From: Calothrix sp. MO_167.B42
GTDB taxonomy: Bacteria; Cyanobacteriota; Cyanobacteriia; Cyanobacteriales; Nostocaceae
Assembly: GCA_030065255.1 (NCBI GenBank)
Contig: JASJCX010000005.1
Span: 1-36,057, forward strand
Direction of reading: 5' to 3'
DNA length: 36,057 nucleotides
The notes beneath the pieces are model-generated. The model was not told where the DNA came from and made no database searches. It worked only from the letters and a program-made list of their open reading frames with translations. Numbering within the stretch: the first letter of the stretch is position 1; each line of letters opens with the position of its first letter. Of the stretch, positions 8,228 to 17,034 are shown piece by piece. Both the position numbers and the translations under genes were made by a program.

Positions 8228-8404
8228 ATAGGAATCCTAATTGATTTTTGAAATATACGTAGGGTGTGTTGTCGCGAAGCGCAACGCACCATTATATAGG
8301 GGTAATAGTGCATATAGCCCTTCGGGCATGGCTTCGCTAAAGACTAGCGTCATAATGCACCCTACAAATACCTAATTTTTTCAATATTCAAACCGGATTC
8401 CTAT
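8228..8404. mobile_element. 177-bp MITE-like element, repeat family 1
   Basis: Imperfect inverted ends read ATAGGAATCC...TAGGGTG from the left and, on the other strand, ATAGGAATCC...TAGGGTG from the right. An internal palindrome-rich part contains CCCTTCGGGCATGGCTTCG. The ends leave TATA at both borders, which would fit a TA target duplication, but this is not certain. It separates the two permease genes of one transporter. A half copy lies at 6006-6064 and a degenerate copy may lie at 27697-27835. No protein is encoded. Confidence 0.75.
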
Positions 8405-8479
8405 AAATAATAAGATACGTAGGTTTCAAGGTTCAACAATATCCTCACCTAGTTGCATATTGCTATACTTCAAACTCGA

Positions 8480-9274
8480 ATGTCACAGCAACCCAAAAAT
8501 CTGCCAGATTTACCACCTCGTCCCCAGAATTGGATACCATTGTGGTTAGGTTTATGTTTAATTATCCTCAATTGGATCGGCAGTAATTTAGAATTTTCCG
8601 TTTCCAATGTGATTCTCAATATTCATCATATTTGGGAATACCTAAGCCGCTATACTTCCCCTGATTTCAGCGAACTACCAAAATACTTACTACTGATGGG
8701 AAAAACTGTAGCGATCGCATTTTGGGGAACATTTGTCACTTTCATTCTCAGCATTATTCTATCACCATTAGCCAGCAAAAATCTCTCACCTCATCCATTT
8801 TTATATAAGAGCTGTCGGGAATTATTAAACATCTGGCGAGCTATACCAGATGTGGTTTTAGCCTTAATATTTGTTAGTGCTTTAGGTGCGGGTTCATTAT
8901 CAGGAGTTTTAGCTCTCGGAATACATATGGCTGGGGTTTTGGGCAAATTTTTTGCAGACAGTATGGAGCGAATTGAACCCGGTATTTATGAAACATTATG
9001 GTCAACTGGAGCTTCCTTTCCTCAAACTATTGCTTTTGCAGCTATACCATCAATATTTCCAGAAATAATTAGCTACACTCTTTATACATTTGACCGTAAT
9101 GTCCGCATGGCTACTGTTTTAGGGTTAGTAGGAGCAGGAGGTATTGGTGTAGAATTGGAAAAAACAATGGGTTTTTTCCAATACGAAGGTTCTGCGGCTA
9201 TTTTGATAGTAATTTTGTTAAGTATCATATTGATAGATTATCTATCAGCATTTATTCGCAAACAAATTCAATAG
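8480..9274 (+). CDS. phnE: Phosphonate-type ABC transporter permease (second copy)
   Basis: A 264-residue permease homologous to the first one. Helices are at about residues 20-40, 70-98, 120-150, 190-215 and 235-258. The EAA-loop region is IYETLWSTGASFPQTIAFAAIP, and VLGLVGAGGIGVELEK matches the PhnE signature. Start: ATG 8480 is preferred; a TTG at 8453 would add nine residues. The transporter would work as a PhnE1-PhnE2 heterodimer with a PhnC-type ATPase encoded elsewhere. The element at 8228-8404 lies just upstream, so expression may depend on read-through or on a promoter created there. It ends just before a 63-bp inverted-repeat element. Confidence 0.88.
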   Translation: MSQQPKNLPDLPPRPQNWIPLWLGLCLIILNWIGSNLEFSVSNVILNIHHIWEYLSRYTSPDFSELPKYLLLMGKTVAIAFWGTFVTFILSIILSPLASKNLSPHPFLYKSCRELLNIWRAIPDVVLALIFVSALGAGSLSGVLALGIHMAGVLGKFFADSMERIEPGIYETLWSTGASFPQTIAFAAIPSIFPEIISYTLYTFDRNVRMATVLGLVGAGGIGVELEKTMGFFQYEGSAAILIVILLSIILIDYLSAFIRKQIQ

Positions 9275-9287
9275 TCCCTGCATAATT

Positions 9288-9350
9288 TATAGCATTTCCT
9301 ACAAAGAGTGAAGTACACATCAAAACCTCACTAGGCCCAGAAACGCTATA
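9288..9350. repeat. 63-bp TATAGC inverted-repeat element
   Basis: The ends TATAGCATTTCC and (reverse complement) TATAGCGTTTCT are inverted copies. The right end CCTCACTAGGCCCAGAAACGCTATA differs by one base from the end of the element at 6324-6427. It lies between the convergent ends of the second permease and the PIG-L gene. No coding content. Confidence 0.75.
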
Positions 9351-9359
9351 TATTTTACC

Positions 9360-10142
9360 TTATTCAGTAAAAAATATTTCATCAGACCTTAAAAATAAGT
9401 TGACAAAGGCTGGAGGTAAAATTTCTAATTGCGAACTATAGGAAGACATTGCTTTATGCTTTTTGTCTCGAACAGATGTAATTTTTAATCTTGATGCTGA
9501 TGCTATATCCTTTAATTTTAACTTCAAAAATAGAGGTGCTTCCCAAAATAACCAAATTGGATACTGTAACAATTCACTCTCTATTTTAGCTTGGGCGATT
9601 GCTTCCTTAACTATTTTATAGGTAGCCTCATGATCTTTATGACAATCCTGGCGATGGGGAACATAAACTTCCCCTGGCTGATGAATTTTTAACAGCTCAG
9701 TTACCTGCTGAATAGTTTTTTGTCGTTCTTCCCTTGCTAAAAACTGTAACTTACCATCAGGCTTGTCTAAAAAATGAATTGATGATTCCTTTACTCCTAA
9801 AACCTCTAATGCTGTGACAGCTTCTTGTTTACGAGTTTGAATAATTTTTCCTTGGGCATGGGAATCTAAATCAACAAATCCTTGTCCACCATCTGTTAAA
9901 AAAACTACGGTAACTGGTATTCCATGTTCGCGTTTAAGTGCAATTGTACCACCGCAACCAAGGGTTTCATCATCTTGATGGGGAGAGAATACCATTGCTG
10001 ATTTATGACTCAATTCTCTTATGTGGCTACCACGGTGCAAAATCCATTTACTTAAGAAATTTGAGTGAATCGATTGAATTTTTTCTAATAAAATATTAGG
10101 TACAATTTTTCTAATGAATCGCAGGAAAATTTTCATACTCAT
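9360..10142 (-). CDS. PIG-L/LmbE-family deacetylase
   Basis: A protein of about 260 residues in the PIG-L superfamily, zinc-dependent hydrolases that remove acetyl groups from N-acetylglucosamine-containing glycans, lipids or thiols. The first zinc motif is FSPHQDDETLGCGG (PHxDDE). The second metal/catalytic region is PHRQDCHKDHEA, about 105 residues later. Both are intact. The start is uncertain: ATG 10142 (MSMKIF) or ATG 10136 is preferred over a GTG at 10169. The N-terminal basic, hydrophobic stretch (KIFLRFIRKIVPNIL) may associate with the membrane. It is the last gene of the leftward polysaccharide cluster but is 179 bp from the preceding gene, with a hairpin between, so it may be transcribed separately. 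A role in deacetylating the glycan or its lipid intermediate is an inference from position. Confidence 0.88.
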   Translation of the reverse strand: MSMKIFLRFIRKIVPNILLEKIQSIHSNFLSKWILHRGSHIRELSHKSAMVFSPHQDDETLGCGGTIALKREHGIPVTVVFLTDGGQGFVDLDSHAQGKIIQTRKQEAVTALEVLGVKESSIHFLDKPDGKLQFLAREERQKTIQQVTELLKIHQPGEVYVPHRQDCHKDHEATYKIVKEAIAQAKIESELLQYPIWLFWEAPLFLKLKLKDIASASRLKITSVRDKKHKAMSSYSSQLEILPPAFVNLFLRSDEIFFTE

Positions 10143-10200
10143 AAATAAATTTTTGTAGATATACAACACTGTACAGATAAATGAAAGACAAGGCTACATA

Positions 10201-10235
10201 CAAAAGCTTTTGTGGGATGGGCATCCTTGCCCATC
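10201..10235. terminator. Palindrome and hairpin between sugar transferase and PIG-L genes
   Basis: CAAAAGCTTTTG (10201-10212) is a perfect palindrome. GATGGGCA-TCCT-TGCCCATC (10216-10235) is a perfect 8-bp stem with a 4-base loop. The second resembles a common cyanobacterial intergenic repeat. No clear T-run follows, so a terminator role for the gene ending at 10322 is only possible. Confidence 0.4.
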
Positions 10236-10321
10236 TGAATGTAAGCAACTAGCGAATTTATTCATGGAATAAATCCAAAATTTAAAAGCCTAAATTCAAA
10301 ATTAATTGACTCGCTATCTGA

Positions 10322-11749
10322 CTAGTAAGCACCTGTTTTTTGTAATACAACCTGTACTGTTTTCAGTAAAATTCGCATATCTAACCAAAGTGACCAATTC
10401 TCAATATATTTGAGGTCTAATTTAATTGTATCCTCAAAATTATCAATATTAGAACGACCAGAAACTTGCCATAGTCCAGTGATACCTGGTAAAACTTCTT
10501 GGCGAATAAAATATGCCGACTTGAATCTATCTACATCTCTATTAGGCAGAGGGCGGGGACCAACAAGACTCATTTCGCCAATTAAAATATTAAATAATTG
10601 AGGCAATTCATCTAAACTATAACGGCGTAAAAATTTACCAACTTTTGTGATTCTTGGGTCATCCTTAAGTTTAAATAAAACTCCATCTTTATTTTCATTT
10701 TTAGCTTCTAGGGACGCTTGTAATTTTTCTGCATTTGAGACCATTGTTCGGAACTTCCATATTTTAAATTCCTTACAATGTAAGCCAATACGATTTTGTT
10801 TAAATAAAATTGGTCCGGGAGAATCTAACTTAATCAACACAGCAATTACTAAATAAACTGGTGATAATATAAATAACAAAATCATAGAAGCACAAATATC
10901 AAAACAGCGTTTAATCCAAAAATCACTACCTGTAATAATTGGTGCTGGAATTGTCATACAAGGAACTTCGCCAATCATTCTAAATAAAGACTTTGAATGA
11001 CAAAGTTCATTCTTCGTTGGTAAAATACGTAATGTAATGCCAGCAGTGGAAAAATTCCAACAAACATACAAACGATTTTTAATAGCATTCCAAGAAACAA
11101 AAGCTTCTGTAACACCTTTATGGCGCAGATATTTTAAGGTTGCTTCTCGATTTTGCCAGTCTAGACATTCAGATTCAGAAATTCCTTCAATTGTATAGCA
11201 TTTTTCCTGTTCAATTAACTTAATATGGGATTCTTTTTCTTCTATATCCGTAATTAAAAAAATTGGATATCGAATAGCTCCCTTACTACGTAACAATTTA
11301 GTAAAAACATCAAAAAATAAGCGATTACTACAGGTTATAGCTATTGATATCAACCACAATAAAATAAAAGTTGAGCGAGATACATAATAATTTGGTTCAT
11401 AGAGAAAAGCTATGAGTAATAAAGAAACTGCTGACAAGGATAATGCCTTAATTAGAGATAGATAATTACGACGACTAGGACCTTCTTTATATAATCCTTG
11501 TGAAGCAATTATACCAATTTCAACAATCAGAGTTAAAAATAAAAATGGGGAATTTTGAGTCCAAGGTGATGCAAATGAAGTTCCGTAAAATACAGCTAAT
11601 TTATGTGCAATTATGAGGGCGACTAAATCCAAAGTGAGGAGTATTAATATCCGTAGTATTTTAGTCAATAATCCTCTCTGAATTCTGACAGATTTTGCAG
11701 ACCTTAAGTCGGATTTACTATTGATTAAAGAGATAGATTTGTATGTCAT
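10322..11749 (-). CDS. Undecaprenyl-phosphate sugar phosphotransferase (priming enzyme)
   Basis: A 475-residue polyprenyl-phosphate hexose-1-phosphate transferase that would attach the first sugar to the lipid carrier on the inner membrane. Four hydrophobic helices lie at residues 28-145, followed by a Rossmann-like linker (160-265). The bacterial sugar transferase domain starts with the membrane re-entrant helix near 283-308. Family motifs are present: DSPGPILFKQNRIG, KFRTM (332-336), SLDELPQL (378-385), SLVGPRPL (394-401) and PGITGLWQVSGR. The length and order match WbaP/exopolysaccharide-type primers. The sugar (glucose, galactose or an N-acetyl sugar) is not predictable. Although biosynthetically first, the gene is near the distal end of the cluster. 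It is 80 bp downstream of the GH10 gene. Confidence 0.93.
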   Translation of the reverse strand: MTYKSISLINSKSDLRSAKSVRIQRGLLTKILRILILLTLDLVALIIAHKLAVFYGTSFASPWTQNSPFLFLTLIVEIGIIASQGLYKEGPSRRNYLSLIKALSLSAVSLLLIAFLYEPNYYVSRSTFILLWLISIAITCSNRLFFDVFTKLLRSKGAIRYPIFLITDIEEKESHIKLIEQEKCYTIEGISESECLDWQNREATLKYLRHKGVTEAFVSWNAIKNRLYVCWNFSTAGITLRILPTKNELCHSKSLFRMIGEVPCMTIPAPIITGSDFWIKRCFDICASMILLFILSPVYLVIAVLIKLDSPGPILFKQNRIGLHCKEFKIWKFRTMVSNAEKLQASLEAKNENKDGVLFKLKDDPRITKVGKFLRRYSLDELPQLFNILIGEMSLVGPRPLPNRDVDRFKSAYFIRQEVLPGITGLWQVSGRSNIDNFEDTIKLDLKYIENWSLWLDMRILLKTVQVVLQKTGAY

Positions 11750-11829
11750 CTTAATAAGTGTGTGTATTTTGGGTTGTTCTTTACCTTGTGATGTTTAACT
11801 TATAAATTAAACGTGAATTATATTTTGTA

Positions 11830-12996
11830 TTAGCGTGTTGGAGCATTATCAAAAGCTCTTGCTATGGCATTCCACGCCAGCTTACGTTGGAAATTGGAAT
11901 TCAGTGGTAAAGGACGTACTGCTTCACTATCAGCACGAGGAGCGTAATCTGAAAGCCAAGTTACCTTATCGCTTAAGCCCCAAGTTAATACTGCAATCAC
12001 TGCTGGTTCATCGAGAACCGTTGAGAGATAGTCTTCGTAAACCTCAGCAATAATGCGATCACGATTATCAATATCAAAGGCTAACACGTCATCTGTTACA
12101 TCTAGTTCAGTAATAAAAATTTTTAGACCAAGACTGGCCACATCAGCCAAAAATTGCCGGAATTTTTGGGCATTAAAATAGGGTTTACCATCACCCAGAA
12201 GATGAGATTGAATACCTAAACCATGAATAGGGGTACCTCTAGATTTTAAACGCTCTAAAAGGTTGAGAATCGCTATTCTTCTTGCCTCATCTCTAGGGGT
12301 GTCATACTCAAAAGCTGTTTCATTGTATACTAACAAAGCATTGGGATCGGCTTCAGCAGCGACTCGAAAAGCAAGTTCAATGTAATCCGGACCTAACAAT
12401 TGGAGCCAAGGTGCTTGACGTAAGCCATCAGCACGTCCATCATCTATATCAATAGCCTCATTGACTACATCCCAAGAATGCATCTGACCAGCATAATGTT
12501 GAGTTACAGTGGCAATATGTTCGGTGAAAATTCCTTCAGCATTTTGCTGATTCACGATTTCATCAAACCATTCAGGTAATACCAGATGCCAGACTAAAGT
12601 GTGGCCTCGAAACAACATATTGTGAGTGCTGGCAAAATTAGCTAACCAATCACCTTGGGTAAAATCAAACTGATTGCGGATACCTTGCACAAATCCCCAC
12701 TTGAGTTCACCTTCGGGAACTAACATGCCACACTCTTGAATCAAACTATTTGCCAAGCCAGTATCTACTGACAGGGTTTCGTAATTAGCTGCTGCTCCAT
12801 AAATCAATCCCTTAGCAGCAGCACGCTGGCGAAGACTGGCTGTACCAACTACGGTAAAGTCTTGATTTGTTTCGCCCAGGGCTCGCATATTGCCGCCATA
12901 ATATGTATGTATGAATTTGTTGCTCATGCCTATAGTAGCTAAAGCACCTAAACCTAACCATAGAGAACGCCGCCTAGTAATTCGGTTATTAAACAT
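11830..12996 (-). CDS. Secreted GH10 glycoside hydrolase (endo-beta-1,4-xylanase-like)
   Basis: A 388-residue family GH10 enzyme. Visible GH10 landmarks are RGHTLVWH (130-137), the acid/base glutamate in WDVVNEAID (Glu180), the histidine in GIQSHLL (residue 265) and the nucleophile glutamate in FITELDVTD (Glu297). The W...WGLSDK segment (about 339-344) closes the substrate cleft. The catalytic set is complete, so the protein should be active. The N-terminus ITRRRSLWLGLGALATIG resembles a twin-arginine signal, implying export in folded form. No carbohydrate-binding module is present. The start codon lies inside the end of the preceding glycosyltransferase gene (8-bp overlap), so the two are translationally coupled. 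Its place in a synthesis cluster suggests trimming or release of the polymer made there rather than plant xylan degradation. That is an inference, and the substrate may differ from xylan. Confidence 0.92.
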   Translation of the reverse strand: MFNNRITRRRSLWLGLGALATIGMSNKFIHTYYGGNMRALGETNQDFTVVGTASLRQRAAAKGLIYGAAANYETLSVDTGLANSLIQECGMLVPEGELKWGFVQGIRNQFDFTQGDWLANFASTHNMLFRGHTLVWHLVLPEWFDEIVNQQNAEGIFTEHIATVTQHYAGQMHSWDVVNEAIDIDDGRADGLRQAPWLQLLGPDYIELAFRVAAEADPNALLVYNETAFEYDTPRDEARRIAILNLLERLKSRGTPIHGLGIQSHLLGDGKPYFNAQKFRQFLADVASLGLKIFITELDVTDDVLAFDIDNRDRIIAEVYEDYLSTVLDEPAVIAVLTWGLSDKVTWLSDYAPRADSEAVRPLPLNSNFQRKLAWNAIARAFDNAPTR

Positions 12997-13744
12997 TGAT
13001 CATTTCCCGTAATAACAATTTAGCTACAAACCAAGGCTCTAATAGATAACGCCTCCAGAGTCTTTTTGGCTCACGTAATAAACGATACAACCATTCAAAC
13101 CCCACTGTTCCCATCCAACGAGGTGGGGTAGGAACAGCCCCAGCAACATAGTCTATACAAGCTCCACCAGTCAATATCGTGTGGGCTTGAAGATGATGCA
13201 AGTTATCTAAAATCCAGTGTTCTTGTCGTGGCATACCCATACCGACTATTAATATATCAGGTTGGTATTTATTAATAGTTGCTACAGTATTTAAGCTTTC
13301 ACGACTATCCTGACGGTTATTTATATAGCCGTGAGCTGTTTTAATTAACAAGTGAGGAAATTTCAATCGTAATATTTTGGCTCCTTTTTCTGCTACTCCA
13401 GGTTTAGAGCCAAGATAAAATACACGCCAATTATTTTCTGCTGCTTTTGCCATTAAAGGCCATATCCAGTCTGCATAAGTTACTCGTTGCTCTCGCTTAA
13501 TGGGAAAACCTAATAACTTGCCAATAAAGACTAAAGGCATACCGTCTATATGCACATAATCAGCTTTACTATAAAAGGCCCGCATTTTGTAGTCATGATG
13601 ATAAAGATAAAGGCTATGCAGGTTATGATTAGCAATTATCCATTTTTGATTACTTGCAATGGCTTCTGCAATCAATGAATTCAATTGTGGAATTGACAAG
13701 GCATCAACCTCCACACCAAGAAGTTTATAAGAAGATCGCTTCAT
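12989..13744 (-). CDS. WecG/TagA/CpsF-family glycosyltransferase
   Basis: A 251-residue GT26 enzyme. Family members add N-acetylmannosamine, its uronate or other hexoses to a lipid-linked primer on the cytoplasmic face of the membrane. Visible motifs are YVHIDGMPLVFIGK (the Asp of the active site), WRVFYLGSKPG, DILIVGMGMPRQEHWI and GGACIDYVAG. The start is taken as ATG 13744 (MKRSSYKLLGVEVD), where the family homology begins. A TTG at 13783 would add 13 residues with no support. Its stop overlaps the GH10 start by 8 bp. It probably acts on the second sugar, after the priming transferase two genes downstream. Confidence 0.92.
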   Translation of the reverse strand: MKRSSYKLLGVEVDALSIPQLNSLIAEAIASNQKWIIANHNLHSLYLYHHDYKMRAFYSKADYVHIDGMPLVFIGKLLGFPIKREQRVTYADWIWPLMAKAAENNWRVFYLGSKPGVAEKGAKILRLKFPHLLIKTAHGYINNRQDSRESLNTVATINKYQPDILIVGMGMPRQEHWILDNLHHLQAHTILTGGACIDYVAGAVPTPPRWMGTVGFEWLYRLLREPKRLWRRYLLEPWFVAKLLLREMINV

Positions 13745-13809
13745 AAGGATGTCACTAAATTTATATTTAACAAACAGATACAAAAGTTAAACTCAAATGT
13801 CCTATGGTT

Positions 13810-15012
13810 CTAAGAATTTCTGCCCAAAATTTGCTCTACACCTGTAACTAATTTTTCTACCCTAACTTTCCAACTATGATTAGTTTCTATCTCTTGACGG
13901 GCTGCAATTCCCATTTCTGATAGTTTTGCTCTGTTGCGATAAGCTGCAATTAAAGCAAGTTTCAAATCTTCTTTATTACCAGGTTGAAATAAGAAACCTG
14001 TTTTACCAACACAAACTAATCTTTGAGCATCTTCAAAAGCTGATGCTATTACTGGCTTTGCCATTGCCATATATTCATAAAGTTTCATTGGCGATAAATA
14101 CATTTTTCCTATTTGTGGTTGAATTTGTCCAGAATAACCAATATCAAAACCAGCAATATACTGAGGAACTTGTTGCCAAGATACTCTACCAACAAAATTT
14201 ACACAATTAGACAGTTCTAATTGCTGAATTTGCTTTTCCCAAAGCTCTTTCATTAATCCATCTCCGACTATGACTACGGATATATCCCATCCTTCTATTC
14301 TTAATTCATGAATAGCTGTAAACAAAATATCTAATCCAGCCCAGGCATATAAACTACCTACAAATCCCACTGTAAACCCTGGAAATATTCGTTTAGGGAC
14401 GTGTCGTTGGGGATTAATAAAATCCGTATCTACTCCATTTGGCACTAATACTATTTTGTCCGCAGGAATATTAAATTCACTAACGAGAATGTCTTTTAAT
14501 GTTTCACTAACACATGCGAGAACATCACATTCTTTATATGCTTTAATTTCTATCCACTGAGCTAGTCTATCCAATACTAAAGCCTGACGATCTACTTTAG
14601 CCTCATAAAATAATAAAGCCTCTGTTTGCAGAATCCACGGTATTCCATGACGCTGAAAAATCCATCCCAAACATTGGAGAGTAGCAGCATATTCATATAC
14701 ATAATTTACTCGATGACCAATTTGTTGCCAGCTTCTCCAAGAATTAATCACACCAAGAATTAGGCGCATAAAGTCTACAGTTAAGGTGCGAAAAAACCCT
14801 TTACTAATTGCTGCTCCAGAGCCTTTTGCTGACCATTTTTTTGGTACCCTATCTCCCACTATAAAAGGTTCTACTTGCCAATTAAGTGCTGTAAAACCTC
14901 CCATCAATCCCAAAATACGGGAACGAGGCCCAGACATTTCTGCATCGGGATGAGTGGAAATGCGAGGTGCTCCAGTTAAAAAACCAAGCCGTGGTTTCAT
15001 GACGTTAACCAT
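13810..15012 (-). CDS. Family 4 glycosyltransferase (GT-B)
   Basis: A 400-residue GT-B retaining glycosyltransferase. The N-terminal acceptor domain (residues about 1-195) ends with VLVPNGVDTDFINP. The C-terminal donor domain begins FTVGFVGSLYAWAG, and the nucleotide-sugar segment is SPMKLYEYMAMAKPVIAS, in which Glu and the following residues match the E-x7-E region. The last motif ends with GKTGFLFQPG. The sequence WILQTEAL in the N-terminal domain is typical of this subgroup. The start is ATG 15012 (MVNVMKPRLGF); ATG 15000 is an equal alternative. It is 28 bp from the upstream transferase gene, in one operon. The sugar and linkage are unknown. Confidence 0.9.
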   Translation of the reverse strand: MVNVMKPRLGFLTGAPRISTHPDAEMSGPRSRILGLMGGFTALNWQVEPFIVGDRVPKKWSAKGSGAAISKGFFRTLTVDFMRLILGVINSWRSWQQIGHRVNYVYEYAATLQCLGWIFQRHGIPWILQTEALLFYEAKVDRQALVLDRLAQWIEIKAYKECDVLACVSETLKDILVSEFNIPADKIVLVPNGVDTDFINPQRHVPKRIFPGFTVGFVGSLYAWAGLDILFTAIHELRIEGWDISVVIVGDGLMKELWEKQIQQLELSNCVNFVGRVSWQQVPQYIAGFDIGYSGQIQPQIGKMYLSPMKLYEYMAMAKPVIASAFEDAQRLVCVGKTGFLFQPGNKEDLKLALIAAYRNRAKLSEMGIAARQEIETNHSWKVRVEKLVTGVEQILGRNS

Positions 15013-15040
15013 TGATTTAATAAATAATCAATCAGAACTA

Positions 15041-16045
15041 TTAAGATGATAAAGAAAAGGATTTTTGTATATCTTCCCAGCTAATTTTCCATAAATCTGC
15101 TATTTTTATATAACGAGATTTGATCCCATCTTGGGGAGCAAAGTATTTTTCTTTTAATTCTTCTGGGTCTTTTTTTAATCCAATTTCTTTTTCAATTAAC
15201 TTAGATATATATATGCAATAATCTAGTCTTAAATTATTCATTTTTTGCAAAGTTTGTTCCCTAATCTCTTGGGGTTTTGGTGGTGATTTTTGCCACTGTT
15301 GGACAGCCTGAGCAACTGCTTCAGGTTCTGGGGGAACAATGATAGAGTTCTCAGGGGTAAAAAACTCATCTCGCCCACCTTTGCTGGGGGTACTAACAAC
15401 AGGTATGCCACAAAGTAAATATTCACAGGAGGCTAATACTGCTCCTTCTAATGCGGAAAGACATAAACCAACATCAGACTGATTATATTTTCTGGCTAAC
15501 TCAGAACGAGAAAGGAATCTATCATTAAAGTCAGCATGTTTTAGTTCGGGACAAAAGCTGTGTAAATCCCCTCCATAGGATACAACCATTAAACGTTCTA
15601 TATTTTTTGCTAACCAATGACGCTTGACTGCAAGTAATTGAGCAGTGTAAATTGCATCGTATATTTTTGGTTCATCAAGTGGTTGATATATATGCTCATT
15701 AATATAGATATTTTGATTTAAATGGGCTCCTCGAACAGAAAGACGTTTTCGCATCACCTCTTCGTCAGTTGCACTTACCATTAAATGGTGCGTTCTTCCT
15801 TCGAGGGTATGTAGAGTTTGTTTTACTTTGCGTTTTGCCATTTCCTTCCATGAGCCAGCCCATGAAGGAACATGTTCTAGTACATGTTTGGGACGGAACC
15901 ATTTAGGTAGGGGTTGATAGGTTAGTTTTTTTTCTTGATATATTAATCCACCAAGAAAAGGATAACTGCCGAGAAAAGAAACAATTAATGGCTCAGTACT
16001 CAGAACGTAAAAACCATGAAATAACATAAGCAGAATTCGCTTCAA
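15041..16045 (-). CDS. GT-B glycosyltransferase (GT1/GT4-like)
   Basis: A 334-residue, somewhat short GT-B protein. The N-terminal half is poorly conserved (MKRILLMLFHGFYVLSTEPL). The C-terminal half carries the donor-binding region YNQSDVGLCLSALEGAVLAS followed by CGIPVVSTPSKGGRDEFFTPENSIIVPP, equivalent to the conserved E...G(T/I)PVV...G segment of family 4. The acceptor side cannot be assigned. It lies 47 bp from the upstream GT2 gene and 28 bp from the downstream GT4 gene, consistent with one transcript. It is rich in lysine and AT, like its neighbours. Confidence 0.82.
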   Translation of the reverse strand: MKRILLMLFHGFYVLSTEPLIVSFLGSYPFLGGLIYQEKKLTYQPLPKWFRPKHVLEHVPSWAGSWKEMAKRKVKQTLHTLEGRTHHLMVSATDEEVMRKRLSVRGAHLNQNIYINEHIYQPLDEPKIYDAIYTAQLLAVKRHWLAKNIERLMVVSYGGDLHSFCPELKHADFNDRFLSRSELARKYNQSDVGLCLSALEGAVLASCEYLLCGIPVVSTPSKGGRDEFFTPENSIIVPPEPEAVAQAVQQWQKSPPKPQEIREQTLQKMNNLRLDYCIYISKLIEKEIGLKKDPEELKEKYFAPQDGIKSRYIKIADLWKISWEDIQKSFSLSS

Positions 16046-16092
16046 TTAATTACTGGATAAAAACTGAGAATGCAGTGGGAATTAAAAGACGT

Positions 16093-16998
16093 TTAAGTAT
16101 TTAAAATTTTCTGTTCTACTTCTTCTGTAAAAGAAGGAGATATGCTCAAATTTTTATATCCAATAACTGCTCGTAAATATGGTAGAGGCCAATACATGAA
16201 CCAAAATATACCAGAATGTCGCTTGACAAAAGTGGTCCACGGCTTAAGTGGAAAAGCTTTTGGTTGGAGAACTTTTCGTAAGCGTTGATAAATAGAAAGT
16301 TGAGTATCTACCCAACTTCCACCAACGGTATTTTTAGAACAAGTACCGATATATCCAGGTGCTATCCATACAGAACATCCTAATTTTCTGGCTCTCAATC
16401 CATAATCTAAATCTCCTAGGGAATGGATAAATGCAGAGTCCAAATTTCCTACTTTTTCGGCGACATTATGGGGTATGAGTACGCAATTTCCATACATTGT
16501 TTCACATTCTTGTAATTCTTGACTTGGCTGCAAAAATTCATACTTATTTGAATACCAATTCTGGGAACGTACAGCACCACCATAAGTTGGTTTATTTGTC
16601 ACCACATCACAAGTTGAACCAACAACAATGGAGTTAGCTTTTCCTTGCTGTGTTAAATAATTGTAGGTAGTTAGTAGTTTATTCAAAGCATTAGGCTTGA
16701 GCATAGTATCATCATTTAACCAGAGATAAAAATTATATTTTTTCCTCAAAGCTGTGGCAAAAGCTAAACTCATTCCTCCTACCCAAAAAAGATTTCCGGA
16801 ACCTTTAAGGATATTAACTGCTGGGTAATTTAATTTGACTGCATCTGATGTCCCATCGGTACAACCATCATCAACTAAATAAACATCAAATTTGATATTT
16901 TGCCCATATAGAGCTTGTAAACAAGCTAAGGTGGTTTGACATCTGTTATGGCAGGTGATTAATACTGCTATGTGCATAGAATTATTTTGGAGTGTCAT
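16093..16998 (-). CDS. Family 2 glycosyltransferase (rhamnosyltransferase-like)
   Basis: A 301-residue inverting GT-A enzyme. The nucleotide-binding VYLVDDGCTDGTS (about residues 39-51) is followed by the subgroup-specific GSGNLFWVGGMSLAF and the metal motif YLWLNDDTMLKP. The GDLDYGLRARKLG segment near 190-202 contains the usual catalytic acid region. The GNLFWVGGM and WLNDDT pair is common in enzymes annotated as rhamnosyltransferases, but sugar specificity should be treated as unknown. It is preceded by the polymerase-like gene after 36 bp and belongs to the same operon. Cytoplasmic or peripheral membrane. Confidence 0.9.
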   Translation of the reverse strand: MTLQNNSMHIAVLITCHNRCQTTLACLQALYGQNIKFDVYLVDDGCTDGTSDAVKLNYPAVNILKGSGNLFWVGGMSLAFATALRKKYNFYLWLNDDTMLKPNALNKLLTTYNYLTQQGKANSIVVGSTCDVVTNKPTYGGAVRSQNWYSNKYEFLQPSQELQECETMYGNCVLIPHNVAEKVGNLDSAFIHSLGDLDYGLRARKLGCSVWIAPGYIGTCSKNTVGGSWVDTQLSIYQRLRKVLQPKAFPLKPWTTFVKRHSGIFWFMYWPLPYLRAVIGYKNLSISPSFTEEVEQKILNT

Positions 16999-17034
16999 TA
17001 TATTTTCTTGATTTTATTTTCCCAATTGTTGACA

